Below the pieces are notes generated by a model. It had not been told where the DNA came from. It did no database searches and saw only the letters and a program-made list of their open reading frames with translations. A stretch of 64,000 nt of DNA from Temnothorax longispinosus (lineage: Eukaryota; Arthropoda; Insecta; Hymenoptera; Formicidae): positions 21,833,020-21,897,019 of the forward strand of contig NC_092362.1 of assembly GCF_030848805.1 (NCBI RefSeq), written 5' to 3'. A program made the position numbers and the translations under genes. Below, piece by piece: positions 10,425 through 25,365 of this stretch (within the stretch, counting starts at the first letter, position 1; each line of letters opens with the position of its first letter).

Positions 10425-13236
10425 ATGTTTTCGCATCGAGGATTAGTGAGTAAACTTTTCTGATATATATATTTTACATTTCATTTATTTAATACTAGAC
10501 ACCACAGACGCGCGCTTCGCGCGCGCTATTTAGCTTTAACATTATGCTATTACTATTACACTATTAACTCCTTGATACACACAACTGTCAAAATATATGA
10601 TGACAGCTGCAAATGAACCAAGCGCAGCGAGAGAACCAATCGGTATCGCGGAAAAGCGACAGCAATAAACTTCGATAGATTCGAGTATCGACTTTACATC
10701 TCTTTTTTAGATATGGACTAATAAGTAGGTTCACTCCCCTAAGAAGTTGGTGAATGAATATGGCGATTTGCGCAATCAATAACATGACGGCTGTCATCTG
10801 ACAGTTCATTTGATTAGATACATCGGCGCGTCAGTTGTATTGTATTTGTATTTATTTAAAAAAAATTTTTAAATAACATTATAATGAGTAATAAAAGTGG
10901 TTATCGATGTGTATATTTAAAGATTGTGGGATCAAAGGAAACTTTATTCCGATTTCCGAAAGATTCAGAAAGGTATATAAGTATTCATTATTATGACAAA
11001 TACATGAATACATGAATACATAAATACGTTAAATACACATAAATACATAAATATATTAACACATTAATACATTAATATATTAATACATTAATACATCAAG
11101 ACATGATTGCATTAAATATATTAATGTATTAATATATTTATGTATTAATTTTTTCAAATGTATTTATTTATCATGTATCTTATTACATAATATACGAATA
11201 GCATATTTATTTATGTATTAATGTGTTAATATATTTATGTATTTATGTGTATTTAATATTTAACGTATCTATGTATTTGTTATAATGAATATACGTACCT
11301 TTCTGAATCTTTCGGAAATCAGAATAGTTTCCTTTGATCCCACAATCTTTAAATACATATCGATAACCACTTTTATTACTCATTATAATTTTATTTTTTA
11401 AATATTTTTAAATAAATATAAATACAATACGCGCCGATACATAAAATACAGTAATAAAAATATGCTATTTGAATATTATGTAATAAGACAATAAATAAAT
11501 AAATACATAAAAAAATTAATACATTAATACATAAATAAAATGAATAAAATATACATGAATAAAATGTGTCGTGACATTTTTGCTTCAAATATTTAATTAA
11601 TATGTATAATATATTTCTTATATTTTTTTCACTCTTATATAATTATCTCAAGCAGTTTCTATTATTTAAATAAAATGCGCATGTATTTTTTATTTATGTG
11701 CATGTGTTGTGACATTTTTGCTTTGAATAATTAATTAATATATATTTCTTAAATTTTTTTACATTGTATACAATTATCAAACGGTTTCTAGTAAGCGGTT
11801 GAAATAAAACACGCTCGCGCAATCAACATCATGGCGGACGTTTGCCACGAAGAACAAAGGCTTCGACACGGAGTGAACCTAGTGTTCTTACTTATACTGT
11901 GATTATACTATACTATTACACTATTAACTCCTTGATACACACAACAGTCAAAATATACGTTGACAGCTGCTCGTGAATTGTAGTAAGCGTAGCGAGAGAA
12001 CCAATCGACATCGCGCGGAAAAGCAACAACGATAAACTTTGATAGATTCGAGTATCGATTTTACATGCCTTTTTTAGATATGGATTTTTATGAGTCTTTA
12101 ACTTCTGGAATTAGAACTGCTCAATAATTAAGTTATGTGTCATTAGGCAGCAATTTTGTAGAAATTAATACATAATAAAACATTTATTTTTCTTTTGTAT
12201 TTTACTTTCCCTCTAAATCGATTTTTATATTAACAAAATAATATTCCGTAGTAAATCCGTAGTAAATAAATAATCTTTCTCTCAATAATTTTAAACTGTT
12301 AAATAAATAATACAATTAAATTTCTGCCATATCAAACATCTGTTCGAGAACAATCTACTAAAAGTTTCCTTAATTATTTCAGTTCTTAGCAATGACAATC
12401 TCGTTAGCAAGTATCGCACTTACCGGCGTCCTCGCTCAACCCGCCCATGAACATCAATACGATAGCAATCCACGCTATTTGCAACATCAGTCTGTTTCGC
12501 AGCAACAGTTATCAGACCAGGAATCGACGCGATATCTACCGGGAGTTGAAACGAAAAAAAATGAAGATCCAAAAGAGGCTAGGCGTAAAAGAATGGAAGA
12601 ATATGCGTGTAAAATAGATTTTATCCGACATATGGACGGAGACCGCTCTCTTCAACCCTTGGTAAACGCTCATTATCCTATTACTTGATCTGATGAAATA
12701 ATATATGTTTCATTAACTTAACATTCACCATATTTTATTTATATTACTATCATTTCATTGAAAGTTCAAATTTTATTCAATTTGATATTTTTAAATGTAA
12801 TATTTAATACGAAACACCTATATATATGTAACACCTAGCAATTTGTCTTATGCGACAAATATGTACATCACTGTATTATTGACAAACAGCTTTTCTTGGA
12901 ATTAATTACATAACACAAACGCTGATATTTGTCGTGTTTTTTGTACACAAATTGATCATGTGAGTTGCTGAATATTTCATAAAAATTATATTTCTCCAGA
13001 TGGTACACAACCGAAGAAAAAGATCGGATACTGCAAAGACTAAGATAGAGTATTTCTTAGACTTCGTTCTCAATACGTTTCTGATGGCAATAAAGCTGCC
13101 ATTAAATATAACAAACGCAATGCGACACGTTTATGAATACCTGATTGCACGAGTGGGAAACAGTACAGTGTTTCAAGCAATTGTTAACATATTGTTAAAT
13201 TATATGTACTTCTGTACATTCGGAAGTTTTTATTAA
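10425..13236 (+). CDS. Secreted prepropeptide-like protein, copy 1 (178 aa)
   Basis: I do not recognise the family. Exons read as 10425-10445 (MFSHRGL, then GTGAGT donor), 12383-12661 and 13000-13236, all phase 0. Residues 1 to about 26 form a signal peptide (FLAMTISLASIALTGVLA, likely cleaved before QPAHEH). A polar Gln/Ser/Arg-rich spacer follows, then RRKRSD at the start of exon 3, a furin/dibasic-type processing site, then a helix-prone segment with YLIARVGNSTVFQAIVN. If intron 2 is retained the frame ends at 12688 (LVNAHYPIT), giving a shorter secreted form. Copy 2 at 17408-20321 has the same structure. Copy 1 lacks the GT that ends exon 3 in copy 2, so it reads to a stop 34 residues earlier and has no fourth exon. 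Expression and function are unknown. Confidence 0.7.
10495..12084 (-). mobile_element. Helitron-type insertion(s) in intron 1 of copy 1
   Basis: Read on the minus strand, the insertion starts TCCATATC (12084) and ends in a GC hairpin (GCGCGCGAAGCGCGC) followed by a short spacer and CTAG (10498-10495). Host A lies at 10494 and T at 12085. The corresponding sequence in copy 2 is uninterrupted (TTTAATATGTTTATGAG), which serves as an empty site. The 5'-end sequence is present twice (10540-10717 and 11905-12084), so this may be two Helitrons in tandem or one that gained a second element. Confidence 0.7.
10728..11879. mobile_element. Foldback element with two inverted THAP-domain fragments
   Basis: Ends GGTTCACTCC and GGAGTGAACC are perfect inverse complements flanked by TA (10726-10727, 11880-11881). 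Inside, arms of about 150 bp (about 10818-10975 and about 11296-11443) are inverted copies. Each arm encodes a start MSNKSGYR and a THAP-zinc-finger-like beginning; the left reads on to FRFPKDSER before a GTATAT donor. The two copies differ by small indels that disturb the Cys pattern, so both look dead. The centre (10976-11290) is a tandem of ATTAATACAT-type AT repeats. Confidence 0.5.
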
Positions 13237-13285
13237 CGTACACAAACTGGAATCGTCATTTACTCTTTATTGCACACAAAATTAA

Positions 13286-14226
13286 CCTTAGAGAACACAT
13301 GAGGGGTAATACGTTACCCCACGCGAAATTCAAATTACGCCCTGACTTAGGAAAGTTAGTTTTCATACCGAGACCGTAACCATAATTCAGTTTAGTCATC
13401 CGGCAGTCGACCTCCGTCATTCAGCGAGTGCGTTAGATCCGTGCAGCAGCTGTGACCGAAAAAGATAATCGTTTGGGGTATCGTACACCCCAGTGAGTCA
13501 TTTACGCTCGACATCTACCACAGTAAAGTATATTTCAGATTTTTTGTGAAAATCGGTAACGAAAAATTATACACTTTATAGCACTCCCCGGAAAATTCTA
13601 CCCCTGTTTCATATATAATTGTTTAAGATTCGGTCAATTATTTCATTTTTGCTGTTCTTGCACAGCAACTGATTAAAACTTTGTAAAGTTTTTATGGAGT
13701 TAATTTTACTGTTTCCATATACTTTTATAACTTTTGACTACCTTTCAAATAAATAATAATCGATAGAATCTGTTTTACTTTTCATTTCTTGCGATTTTTC
13801 CCATCCGACAGTTTTTCGTCATTTCCTCTACTTCAGACGTTCAAAGAAATATGTTGTTTTTTTTAAACAAAAAAGTCACTTACATGTCCTTGAAGGTTGT
13901 CTATTCCTCTTTCAAAATCCGTTGGAATTTTTAAAATCGGTGAATTTCATGAAAAACTACAACATTTTTTATAAAAATAGTCATTTCAGCCAAATTTTTG
14001 GTCTTTTGTTTTGTTTTTTGAAATTTTTTTACTGTTTTTTTTTGCTATCAGAAACTGATGATAGTGATGATACTATAATCTTCCCTATTAAAGAGCAAAT
14101 AAAATTATCTATTACAAACTTTTTTAACAACAAATAGAAACATTATACACGCGGTACAAGTTTGGGGTAATTTATTACCTCGCTTGGGCTTTCACGTATG
14201 AGAAAATTCATATGTGTTCTCTAGGG
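13286..14226. mobile_element. piggyBac-type non-autonomous element
   Basis: TTAA occurs at both borders (13282-13285, 14227-14230). Termini CCTTAGAGAACACAT and its complement (…ATGTGTTCTCTAGGG) match the piggyBac style of CCCTAGA-type ends. Subterminal GGGGTAATACGTTACCCC and GGGGTAATTTATTACC are a second inverted motif. No transposase is present; only a short acidic piece (ETDDSDD, about 14050) could be a remnant of one. It begins 46 bases after the stop codon of prepropeptide copy 1. Confidence 0.8.
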
Positions 14227-14230
14227 TTAA

Positions 14231-17200
14231 AAGAAACTCTTACTTTGAGAATACATGACCTTTCCATATTAGCGAAGAAGGTGGACGCGCAGAAACAACA
14301 ACGGAAACGAACATGGGAACGGAAACATTACACTAGCGCCTCGATTATCGCGACATCTTTACGTTTATATACGTGCGCATCATATAGGCTAACTGTAGCT
14401 CGGACAGTTGGTGTCAAACTCAAATTATTAAGTTGAATAATTATTTGCTGCACCTTCCTCTAGCGGAAAAAATTTCTATAAATAACTACAAAATTTAACT
14501 AGAAATAGAAATTTGTACATTTTTGTTAAAATATTTAATTTTTTGTAGAAATAGTTATTTTTTTGTAGAAATATCTACGAAATAGTACTACAAATTACAA
14601 TGTTCTCAAATCAAAAAATTATTGCAAGTAGTATTTTATGAAAAATTACAATTTTATAAAAAATAGTACAAAGATCTACAAATTTTAAAAATTTAAGAAG
14701 AAACAAAATTTTAAAAAATTAAAACATTTGCTTACTTGTAGAATACTACAATTATTTATAAATGACTATAGAAATCTACCACAATTTACGTATCGTAAAA
14801 CTATGCAACTTAAAATCTAATTCAGTTTTTAGTTTCTCATAAAATACTTACAACTGCGTACAAATACTAACAAATACCGGTTTGTTTGTACAGCTAAAAA
14901 ATTTATTACAATTATGGCTAATTAAAATTTGTAATTTTTAGTTAAATGTTACAAGTTTTTATACAAATCTTCCAAAATTCATCTATTTTTAATTACTTCT
15001 TAATTCGCAGAAGTCAAAATACTTGTTTTTATTTTTGTATAGTCTGTTGTAAAGTCCAATAAAAAATACATAAATGTACAATTTTTTACCTATATAAATT
15101 TCTGATTCGTGAATGGTTGTAATTTTGCATACAATACTACAAGATTCTATATAGAAAACGACAAAATCCTTAAGCCTTTTACAACTCTTGAATTCATGAG
15201 AATCTACATAAATTTGCTTTTTTTAGATGTTTATAAGATACTACAATTTTACATGGAAATTAACAGACCTTCAACCAAACCTTCAACCTTTCCATGGAAA
15301 GTGAAAATTAATATGTCAATTAAAAAAATTAAGTATCTTATGCAAAATTAGAAAAAAAAAAGAAAACTTAAAATAACATATAAGCAATGAGAAGTGCCGT
15401 TTTCGGTCGAAGCGGATCTTGATGCTTAATAATATTCCACAATATCCATTATTATTAAATACATGTTTCAGTTTTTTAAATTGGCACTGCGTGCCAATAT
15501 GAACTTTGTCGGACTTAAAACGCAATTGTGTAAACTAAAACTAAAAATAATATATTTTATATTAATTTGATATTGTCAAGTAAAATAATATACTATTAGA
15601 AGAATATTTTTATAACAGTTATACAAATTTATATGGATAGATTCATTATAGAGTATATATTCATATATGATTATCTTTAACCTTATAAATATACTTTTAC
15701 ATGATCACACATGATAATATACTAGTATATAAAACCATATATGACTATATAAAGTTATACTTAAAGAGATTTAGCCATATAATATTGTTCAAGATTATAT
15801 TTCTATTTCATATATGACCATATATAATTATATATTTACTAATATAAACAAATAAAAGGTATTTTTTCCCGAGTATATAATCATATATGCTTATATATGG
15901 CCATGTATAATTATGCGAGGCCTCGAGTTCGAATTCCATCAAAGTAAGTGTGTTTTTCAAGTACGAGAAAATATTTATAATCATAAGTTGCATCTTAGGA
16001 AACAAATTTAGTTAAAAAGTAGTAATAAAATTTCAAAATAAATATAATTTTTTTTATGTCGGGTGAATTTCCTCATTAGAGAGTGTTTTAATTCTAGTAT
16101 TTCCTTGTAGTCTACTTGTACTCAAATAGATATAGAAATGTGTAGAATAGTATTAGTTGTAGTTTGGCGTAGTTTTACCGAAAACACATTTTTCCGAGCA
16201 CCTTGTGTACATGAAAATAGAAAAATCCCAGTCAAGAGATTCCGCATCCTACACATGTTTATGTGTAGGACCATCAAATAATCTACCCTATTTTCCAATC
16301 CATATTATCACATTCTATTTTTGAACTTTCTATCGCGGCATCGTTAATTTTCAAGTTAAAAGAAACGTGATAATAGTTAAATATTAATTTTTCGTTTTAA
16401 ATAATGTGACGTACGTTCGCAAATTTAAAATAGGTATAAATGTACGAAGTTTACGTGTTGACACACACTTTGCAGGATGTATCAATGCGGCCATAAATAT
16501 AAAGGTATGCGCGTAAATCATAGGGCAAAACCGTTGGCGGAATGGTAAGTATTATACGGTCACCGTTTTGCTGTACACGGTAACCAGTTCGAGCACGATG
16601 TCAACGGTCGATGCCAATGCACCGTCATCGAATTCCGATTTCAATCGCCGGTCTCTGTGCGAGTAACGTTCGCTTTTTTGCAGAATGTTTCAATTGCAAA
16701 ACGGTATATCGACACGCATTAAAATTATTTCTTGAGATCAATCGTTGTATATAACGAGAAAAAAACTGGTTTAAATAGACAAAAAAACGCATTAAAATAA
16801 TTTCCTGAGATCGATCGTTGTACATAACGACAAAAAACAGATTTATTTAAAACTTCGAATTTTAATCAACGTTAATTTTATACAGGAATTATGTATGAAT
16901 GAACCAATCGACTTCTCTGCATGTTCAAGTAACTTTTAATTGAAAATAAAATTAATATAAGTATCAAAGAGAGAGAATCTTGTTAGAATATTTTTCAGAT
17001 AAATTATTTCAAATATTTAATCAAAATTTGCTTTAATGCAAAGCTGGCCCCGTAATGCAACGAACTTTCGAGAAAGTGCTATTTCGTGCATTCCATACAT
17101 GCATATCAATACTGAGTTTCGTAATCGTGCGTTTTACAACAAACGAAAGTCCGCGCGCGAATCAAATTGCGTTCACCCGAATTCTGATGATCGTTTTACA

Positions 17201-17350
17201 GTTCTCTTGCGAGCTGGCTGTTAGGCCATACTTTTTCAAAATTTTAACGACGTCTGTACTTTTTGTCCCGGGACGGTTTCAAAGTCCAAACTGACGAAAT
17301 TATAGAATGCGTAAAATTCAACATAACGTCAGCGATTCTTCGGGTTATTT
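14231..17350. other. Repeat-rich intergenic DNA between the prepropeptide copies
   Basis: No supported gene. 14450-15100 is AT-rich with many CTACAAATTT-type short motifs. 15640-15910 is a block of TATATGATTATAT-type palindromes ending in TTTTTTCCCGAG near 15870, similar to the end of the element at 6641-9277. 16690-16830 holds two diverged direct copies of a roughly 65-bp unit (CGCATTAAAATTATTTC…GAGATCAATCGTTGTA). 17353-17407 is the 5' UTR of copy 2, closely matching 10370-10424. Confidence 0.4.
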
Positions 17351-17407
17351 ATAGTGGCACTGAGGAATCGCGTCAGTTACATCAAGTGAAACTGTAAGAG
17401 CAACACG

Positions 17408-20321
<2,914 letters not shown>

Positions 20322-21515
20322 CCGTAATATGTGGTCTTATATATTCCGGTATTATAAATCTACGTATATGTACGTACATATACTACTATACGCTTTTAAA
20401 TAAATATATTTTAATGAAAACATTATAGTTCTTTTCATTACATTTTTCACACACTGTAAACCTAAGATCATAAAAACCCATTTAACATTATCGGAATTTA
20501 TATAAATATATATATCTAATATATGGTAGTTGTTTGTTAATTTATACAACCTTTAAGGCAATCCAATATAAGTGGCAGCGCCGCATCCTTCTGCAGGACA
20601 GAATTAATCGAGTATACAAATGAGAGGCAAGTATCGCTCTCACAGAAATTTTGTTTTCCCACACATATCGATTTTTCCGGTTAAATGAAACCTTCGCAAT
20701 CGCAGGAAGTACGGATATGAGAGAAGTCTATAATTTCTCATTCAAATTCTAATAAATCAACATTTATAGGTAATGTTAAGCTATTACTTTAATTCTGTCA
20801 TGAGTTTCATATTAACACTAAAATATCATTAATATCGGAACCTTGAAGAAACTAACGAGTTTATAACTCAGGGTTGCTCCTTAAGTAACTTCTTGATTAA
20901 GAAGTTTCAAAGTTTCAAACTACAGCTTTCAATATTAGACGATGGCATAAATCATAAAAAAAATTAAATTTAAATTAAAAATAAAAATTTACATATCTAT
21001 GATATGGCAATCAAGCTCTTAGGGCCGTATTCATATACCGGTATTCAGTCGTTCTACTGAACGCGACCGTGGTCACAATCGCGTCGTATCCCTGTCGTAA
21101 GTCGGTGTCATACATATTGGCCAAATTTTAATTTTTGTTAAACGACCAAGGTTATAATTGTTTATCGCTGATGAAGGCCACATTTAAGGCCGAAACGTTT
21201 GAATGTTTTGAATTTGTAATATAAGATTTTAAGCACTAAGATCAAACTTTGCTCGCTAGCCCATTTCATTAAAATAATTAATAATAATTTTTTTTTTTTA
21301 AGGAAATTGCAATGGTGTAGACATGCGGGGTTTGCGAAATAATTTGCAACCTCGCCGATGTGGACGACCACGCATGTCTGGAGGGATTCGGGTGTTATGT
21401 CGATGAGGCGACATAACACGCTATTTTTACCCGTTTTTAAGTATATATTTTATCTTCTATAAGTACATTTTATTATGTTGTAGGTGTATTTTACTAAAAT
21501 AATAATTTTGTTTGT
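20322..21515. other. Intergenic, AT-rich, with small repeat fragments
   Basis: No supported gene. GGGCCGTATTCATA at about 21022 resembles the ends of the MITE at 32362. GATGAAGGCC…AAGGCCGAAACGTTT (about 21169-21200) is a recurrent arthropod repeat motif that I cannot assign; a weaker version is at about 23885. Confidence 0.3.
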
Positions 21516-21522
21516 AGATGAT

Positions 21523-23144
21523 GGAAAAACGTGCCTACGCCGTGCCTACATTGACGGCGTAGAGCAAATAGTTGAGGTCGACATTGGTGCAACCTTCAAC
21601 CAGCATATACGTAAGTAATGGATTAATTGACACAATAATGAACTCTCCTGCTCCTCTACAATAAAATCGAATATTTTTTCACTTGATTTTAGTCGTGGCA
21701 GGAAATTGCCAATTAGCGAACTCCAGCTGTCAATCTAAAGAAAATGTTGTTGGCAGTAAAAAATTTAGAACTCCTTCCAAAAGAAAGGCCTCAAAGAAAT
21801 TGTTGGTAGAAGAGAAAGAACATTTAATTTTGGCTGTCCAACATATAGAAGGCCTCTGTGGGACATTATAGTCGGTGGACCAGAGATCCAAGGAAACCCG
21901 GAAACGACTCTGAGAAGAAGTTGCTGATGAATTGAATGGTAAATAAATAAATATATAATACAGTTGGATTAGTTGGATATGATAAAATCTGATTTTTCTA
22001 GGTGTACTCGACGCAATTGCTGTACAGCAGAAATTTAAATCATTACGCGATACATATATATCGCAAAATTGTCCAGTCAGAGCAGTACCTTCCGAGTGGA
22101 TCTGGGAGGAATGAAAATGAGGACCGTCACAATTGGAAGCACTATGACATAATGGAGTTTCTTCGTGATACCAGTCTATCGAAAGAGTAAGTAACTGATT
22201 TTTGTTATTATTATAAACTGGCACAACACAATGGTGGACATCAGTTTCAAGATCAAGTACAAATTACAAATTCTGTTTGGCATGGACAACAATAGCTCTG
22301 GTAGTATAATGGTTCTGTTATTATTAATGCTATTATTTAAAAATTATTTAATAATAATAATAATAATCCAACTATTTTTATTTTTAATTTTTTAATTTAT
22401 TATTTATTATTATTATTATTATTAAATTATTTTCCAATAATAGCAATAATAATAACAACCATTATACTATCCCAGCTACTGCATATGTTGTCCATGTCAA
22501 ACAAATTTTGCACTTGATCTTGAGGCTAACTACTCGACCAAATTTCTAAAATTGCTCATTTTTTGTGCCAGGAACATCAATAGACAGCGATAAAATTACT
22601 GTAATTCCACAATTTGTTTCTGTAATTCCTACTTTGTTCATTTATTGTAGCACGTCGAATAATATTCCTAGCACAGAGAACGAGCTATTAAATAAATCGG
22701 TAGACCAGTCAACTTCTCAAGTTCAAAGTCCGATTGACATAGATCCAAATGACAGTAGTAGCACAGAAAGTATGATCATTGATTTATTATTATTATTTTT
22801 TTATATCAACTGTATATAAAAATTTGTTTGCAGCGCCAACCTTATCAAGTACTTTTACGAGTGGAAAAAGGCGAAGACTCAATATCAATTCCACTATTGA
22901 TAGCGATATATCAGTTGCTTCTACGAATCCGTTGGATAAACTAATCCAAATTTTTGAAAGACGGGAAAAGGCGCAAAATGTTGCACCACCAAATATAAAT
23001 GATCCATTCGATGAGGTGGAACATATGCTACAAACAGCAGCATTACATTTGCGCAAAATGTCGCCTCAACTACAAATGCGAACTCTGCAGGATATTGTCC
23101 AAATGACCTTCTCCAGACTACAGGAAGAAACGAATAATAATTAA
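21523..23144 (+). pseudogene. Decayed MADF/SANT-like DNA-binding protein, probable Harbinger accessory gene
   Basis: Exon-like segments are at 21523-21611, 21693-21941, 22002-22190 and about 22833-23144. KRKASKKLLVEEKEHLILAV then ELNGVLDAIAVQQKFKSLRDTYI fits a MADF-type (Myb/SANT-like) domain, but in between the frame meets TAG and TGA stops (about 21868-21930), so the domain is broken. The last segment ends with LHLRKMSPQLQMRTLQDIVQMTF, a helical tail common in such proteins. A Harbinger-transposase fragment follows on the opposite strand, the normal two-gene partner arrangement for Harbinger elements. Confidence 0.55.
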
Positions 23145-23949
23145 ATTTCTTTCAACTGGATGTGTTAGAAGATTCCGACAACACATTTTATATTTTTTTT
23201 ATACAAGCATAATTAGCTTTAAATTTTAACAAAGTAAATAAATTTATAGTTGTTTAAATTTTTTAGATCTTTTTATTTTTTTCTTCAAAATATGGATGTA
23301 GTTGCGTATATTATGACGGTACACATGTAATACAAATTTATATTTAAAGCAGTATAATGATAATTTTATTAATATACTATAAATAAGTATCACATTGTAG
23401 TCTCTATTTATGATTAATTGAATGACTTAATGCTCTCTTGCTTTTTATATATACAATGTTGATTGAATTAAAATGTCAAAAAAGTCAAGCATAATTGCCT
23501 TATTAAGATACAAAAAAAATTTTCAAAATCCTTTTTTTAAGAATGTATAGCCAGTACAGCCATATTCAAATAATAACAGATTTTTAAAGCAAAATTTAAC
23601 AATGTTTAAACAATTCTTTGGTATATCTTTGGTATATCAACTATAAACTTGCGAAGTTATTTTAGACGTCCAATGATAGAAAAGACATACAATTTAGACA
23701 CACAATGAAAAAATATCAAATATAATATTTATTTATTCAGATTATTACCATTTCTAAACGTCATAGATTTTTATCAGTATTTTTCATTATTTTCCATAAA
23801 TATTAACTAATTTTTAAATTTTATCACTTAATTTTTTTCTTGAGAAATTCTCAAATAAAGTTTTACGATTATTTGGCTTAGGCTGTACGGCCGAAACATC
23901 CTTAGAACAAATTTTTTTTTTTTTAATTAATTAATTTCATGCAAATCCA

Positions 23950-24400
23950 TGATAATAATTTTAATTACTGCTATTGAAAATACTGCCAGGCGGTATAGCA
24001 CCCTCGCCGTTAAAATAATCGCAAAATTCATTCCTGATGTTCATGGCATCTCGAGAAGAATTGTTAGTGTCACAATTACTAAGATCTCTCAAGGCATGAC
24101 TGCTATCCATTTCCTTCCTCCAATTTCCAGGAATAAAACCACTAGGTTCATCGTGATCAATTATGTCCGCAGAAATATATTCGTTTTTGTCTAAATCCTG
24201 TTTTCGAAGCCAATTATGGATGCAAATAATGGCCTGTGGACAATTTGCATTGTGTTTTTTACAGTAGCGTCAATAGGTTTTTTCAATATTCTCCATTGAC
24301 TCACAAGAATTCCAAAAGTATTCTCGATTGTTCTACGAGCACGACTGAGGCGATAATTATAAATGTTTTTTTCGTAATTAAGTTTTCCTTTTCCTGCTAT
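23950..24400 (-). pseudogene. Harbinger (HARBI1-like) transposase C-terminal fragment
   Basis: On the minus strand the sequence encodes NYRLSRARRTIENTFGIL, SQWRILKKPID and, after a frameshift near 24258, CPQAIICIHNWLRKQD, DHDEPSGFIPGNWRKE and NIRNEFCDYFNGEG. RARRTIENTFGIL is the hallmark C-terminal block of PIF/Harbinger transposases and includes the last acidic catalytic residue (E of IENTFG). The N-terminal catalytic part is missing, and with the frameshift the gene is dead. Confidence 0.8.
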
Positions 24401-24419
24401 CGTGTTGTGAGGGCGTAAT

Positions 24420-25165
24420 TTTTTTAACGTTGCCGCGCTATGAAAGGTTTAATTTACCGCATGATTTAATTTATCCGTATGATATTGCAGATCAAGGACT
24501 GCGAAAGTAAGAAAAGTTTATAAGAATTACATTTGTAATTTATAGGACGTAAACATAGAAGAGGATACAGAGAGTAGTTCTGATTACACAGAACTAGAGT
24601 AGACGTCAAAATCTCTTCGTCGTCATGTACGATCAAACTGAGGTACTACATCAAACAAAATAATATTTCATGTACATATTTACATACATATAATTCTAAT
24701 TTGTATATATATTTATATCAATAGATTTCCTGTACCAGATTTAAGACCACTACACGATATGAGTCGTGCGCCGTGGCGGAAAAGATCTGTGAGATCTGAC
24801 TATATGATAGTACAGATGACAGATGCACAAGTTCACTCCACTATGGATAGCCAATCTCATTATCTAGCTAGGCACGAACTGCAATGTCGGCGGCTATCGT
24901 TGTTGTACATAGAAATCGAGGGCGACGCGCTAATCAAAATCGGTTTAGCTACAGCTGACGATAAGAACGATACTGCGACGTATCAGCAAGTCAACGATGA
25001 TCTTGGTTGGGCGAGAGTATCTCCACCACTCCCGTCGACTTTACTCGGCGGTCCTCTTTTCTTTGGATGTGCGCTTTTTTTTATTATTTTCTATTTTTTA
25101 TCGTCATGGTATTTATGATATATGTGTAAAAATGTCTAGCATGTACAATTTATTTATTATTACAA
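24420..25165. other. Unassigned repeat-rich spacer
   Basis: An open frame at 24759-25118 (119 aa) starts SRAPWRKRSVRSDYMIV and ends in a Phe-rich tail. It has no recognisable domain and lies between transposon relics; I regard it as unsupported. Confidence 0.3.
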
Positions 25166-25205
25166 CTAGACTAGATTATAGCGCGCGCTTCGCGCGCGCC
25201 TTATA
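25166..25205 (-). mobile_element. Helitron 3' terminus, minus orientation
   Basis: The hairpin GCGCGCGCTTCGCGCGCGC (25181-25199) lies next to CTAG at 25171-25174 or 25166-25169, each preceded by A. This is the same layout as the minus-strand Helitron end at 10495. The 5' end was not found; the element may run into the piggyBac at 25366. Confidence 0.45.
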
Positions 25206-25365
25206 ATGTTTTATTTGTTATTATTATCTTATGCAAAAAACATTTGTACACTCGATCAATCGACTGAATCGAGACGACCAATTACGTTCGCAATAACACG
25301 GCAACAAATGCAAACGCATTTCGGTTAACTTCGGGGTTTCATACCGCTTTTATAAGAGGATGTAA

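Noticed and set aside
15915..15945. B-box-like GAGTTCGAATTCC suggesting a SINE
   Set aside because: No matching A box and no target duplication or tail.
16528..16600. tRNA-like stretch (CCGTTGGCGGAATGGTAAG…AGTTCGAGC…CAACGG)
   Set aside because: Acceptor ends pair, but no proper D arm, anticodon stem or B-box spacing.
21169..21200. GATGAAGGCC…AAGGCCGAAACGTTT as a retrotransposon 3' end
   Set aside because: A familiar repeat motif, but no adjacent ORF, tail or duplication to define an element.
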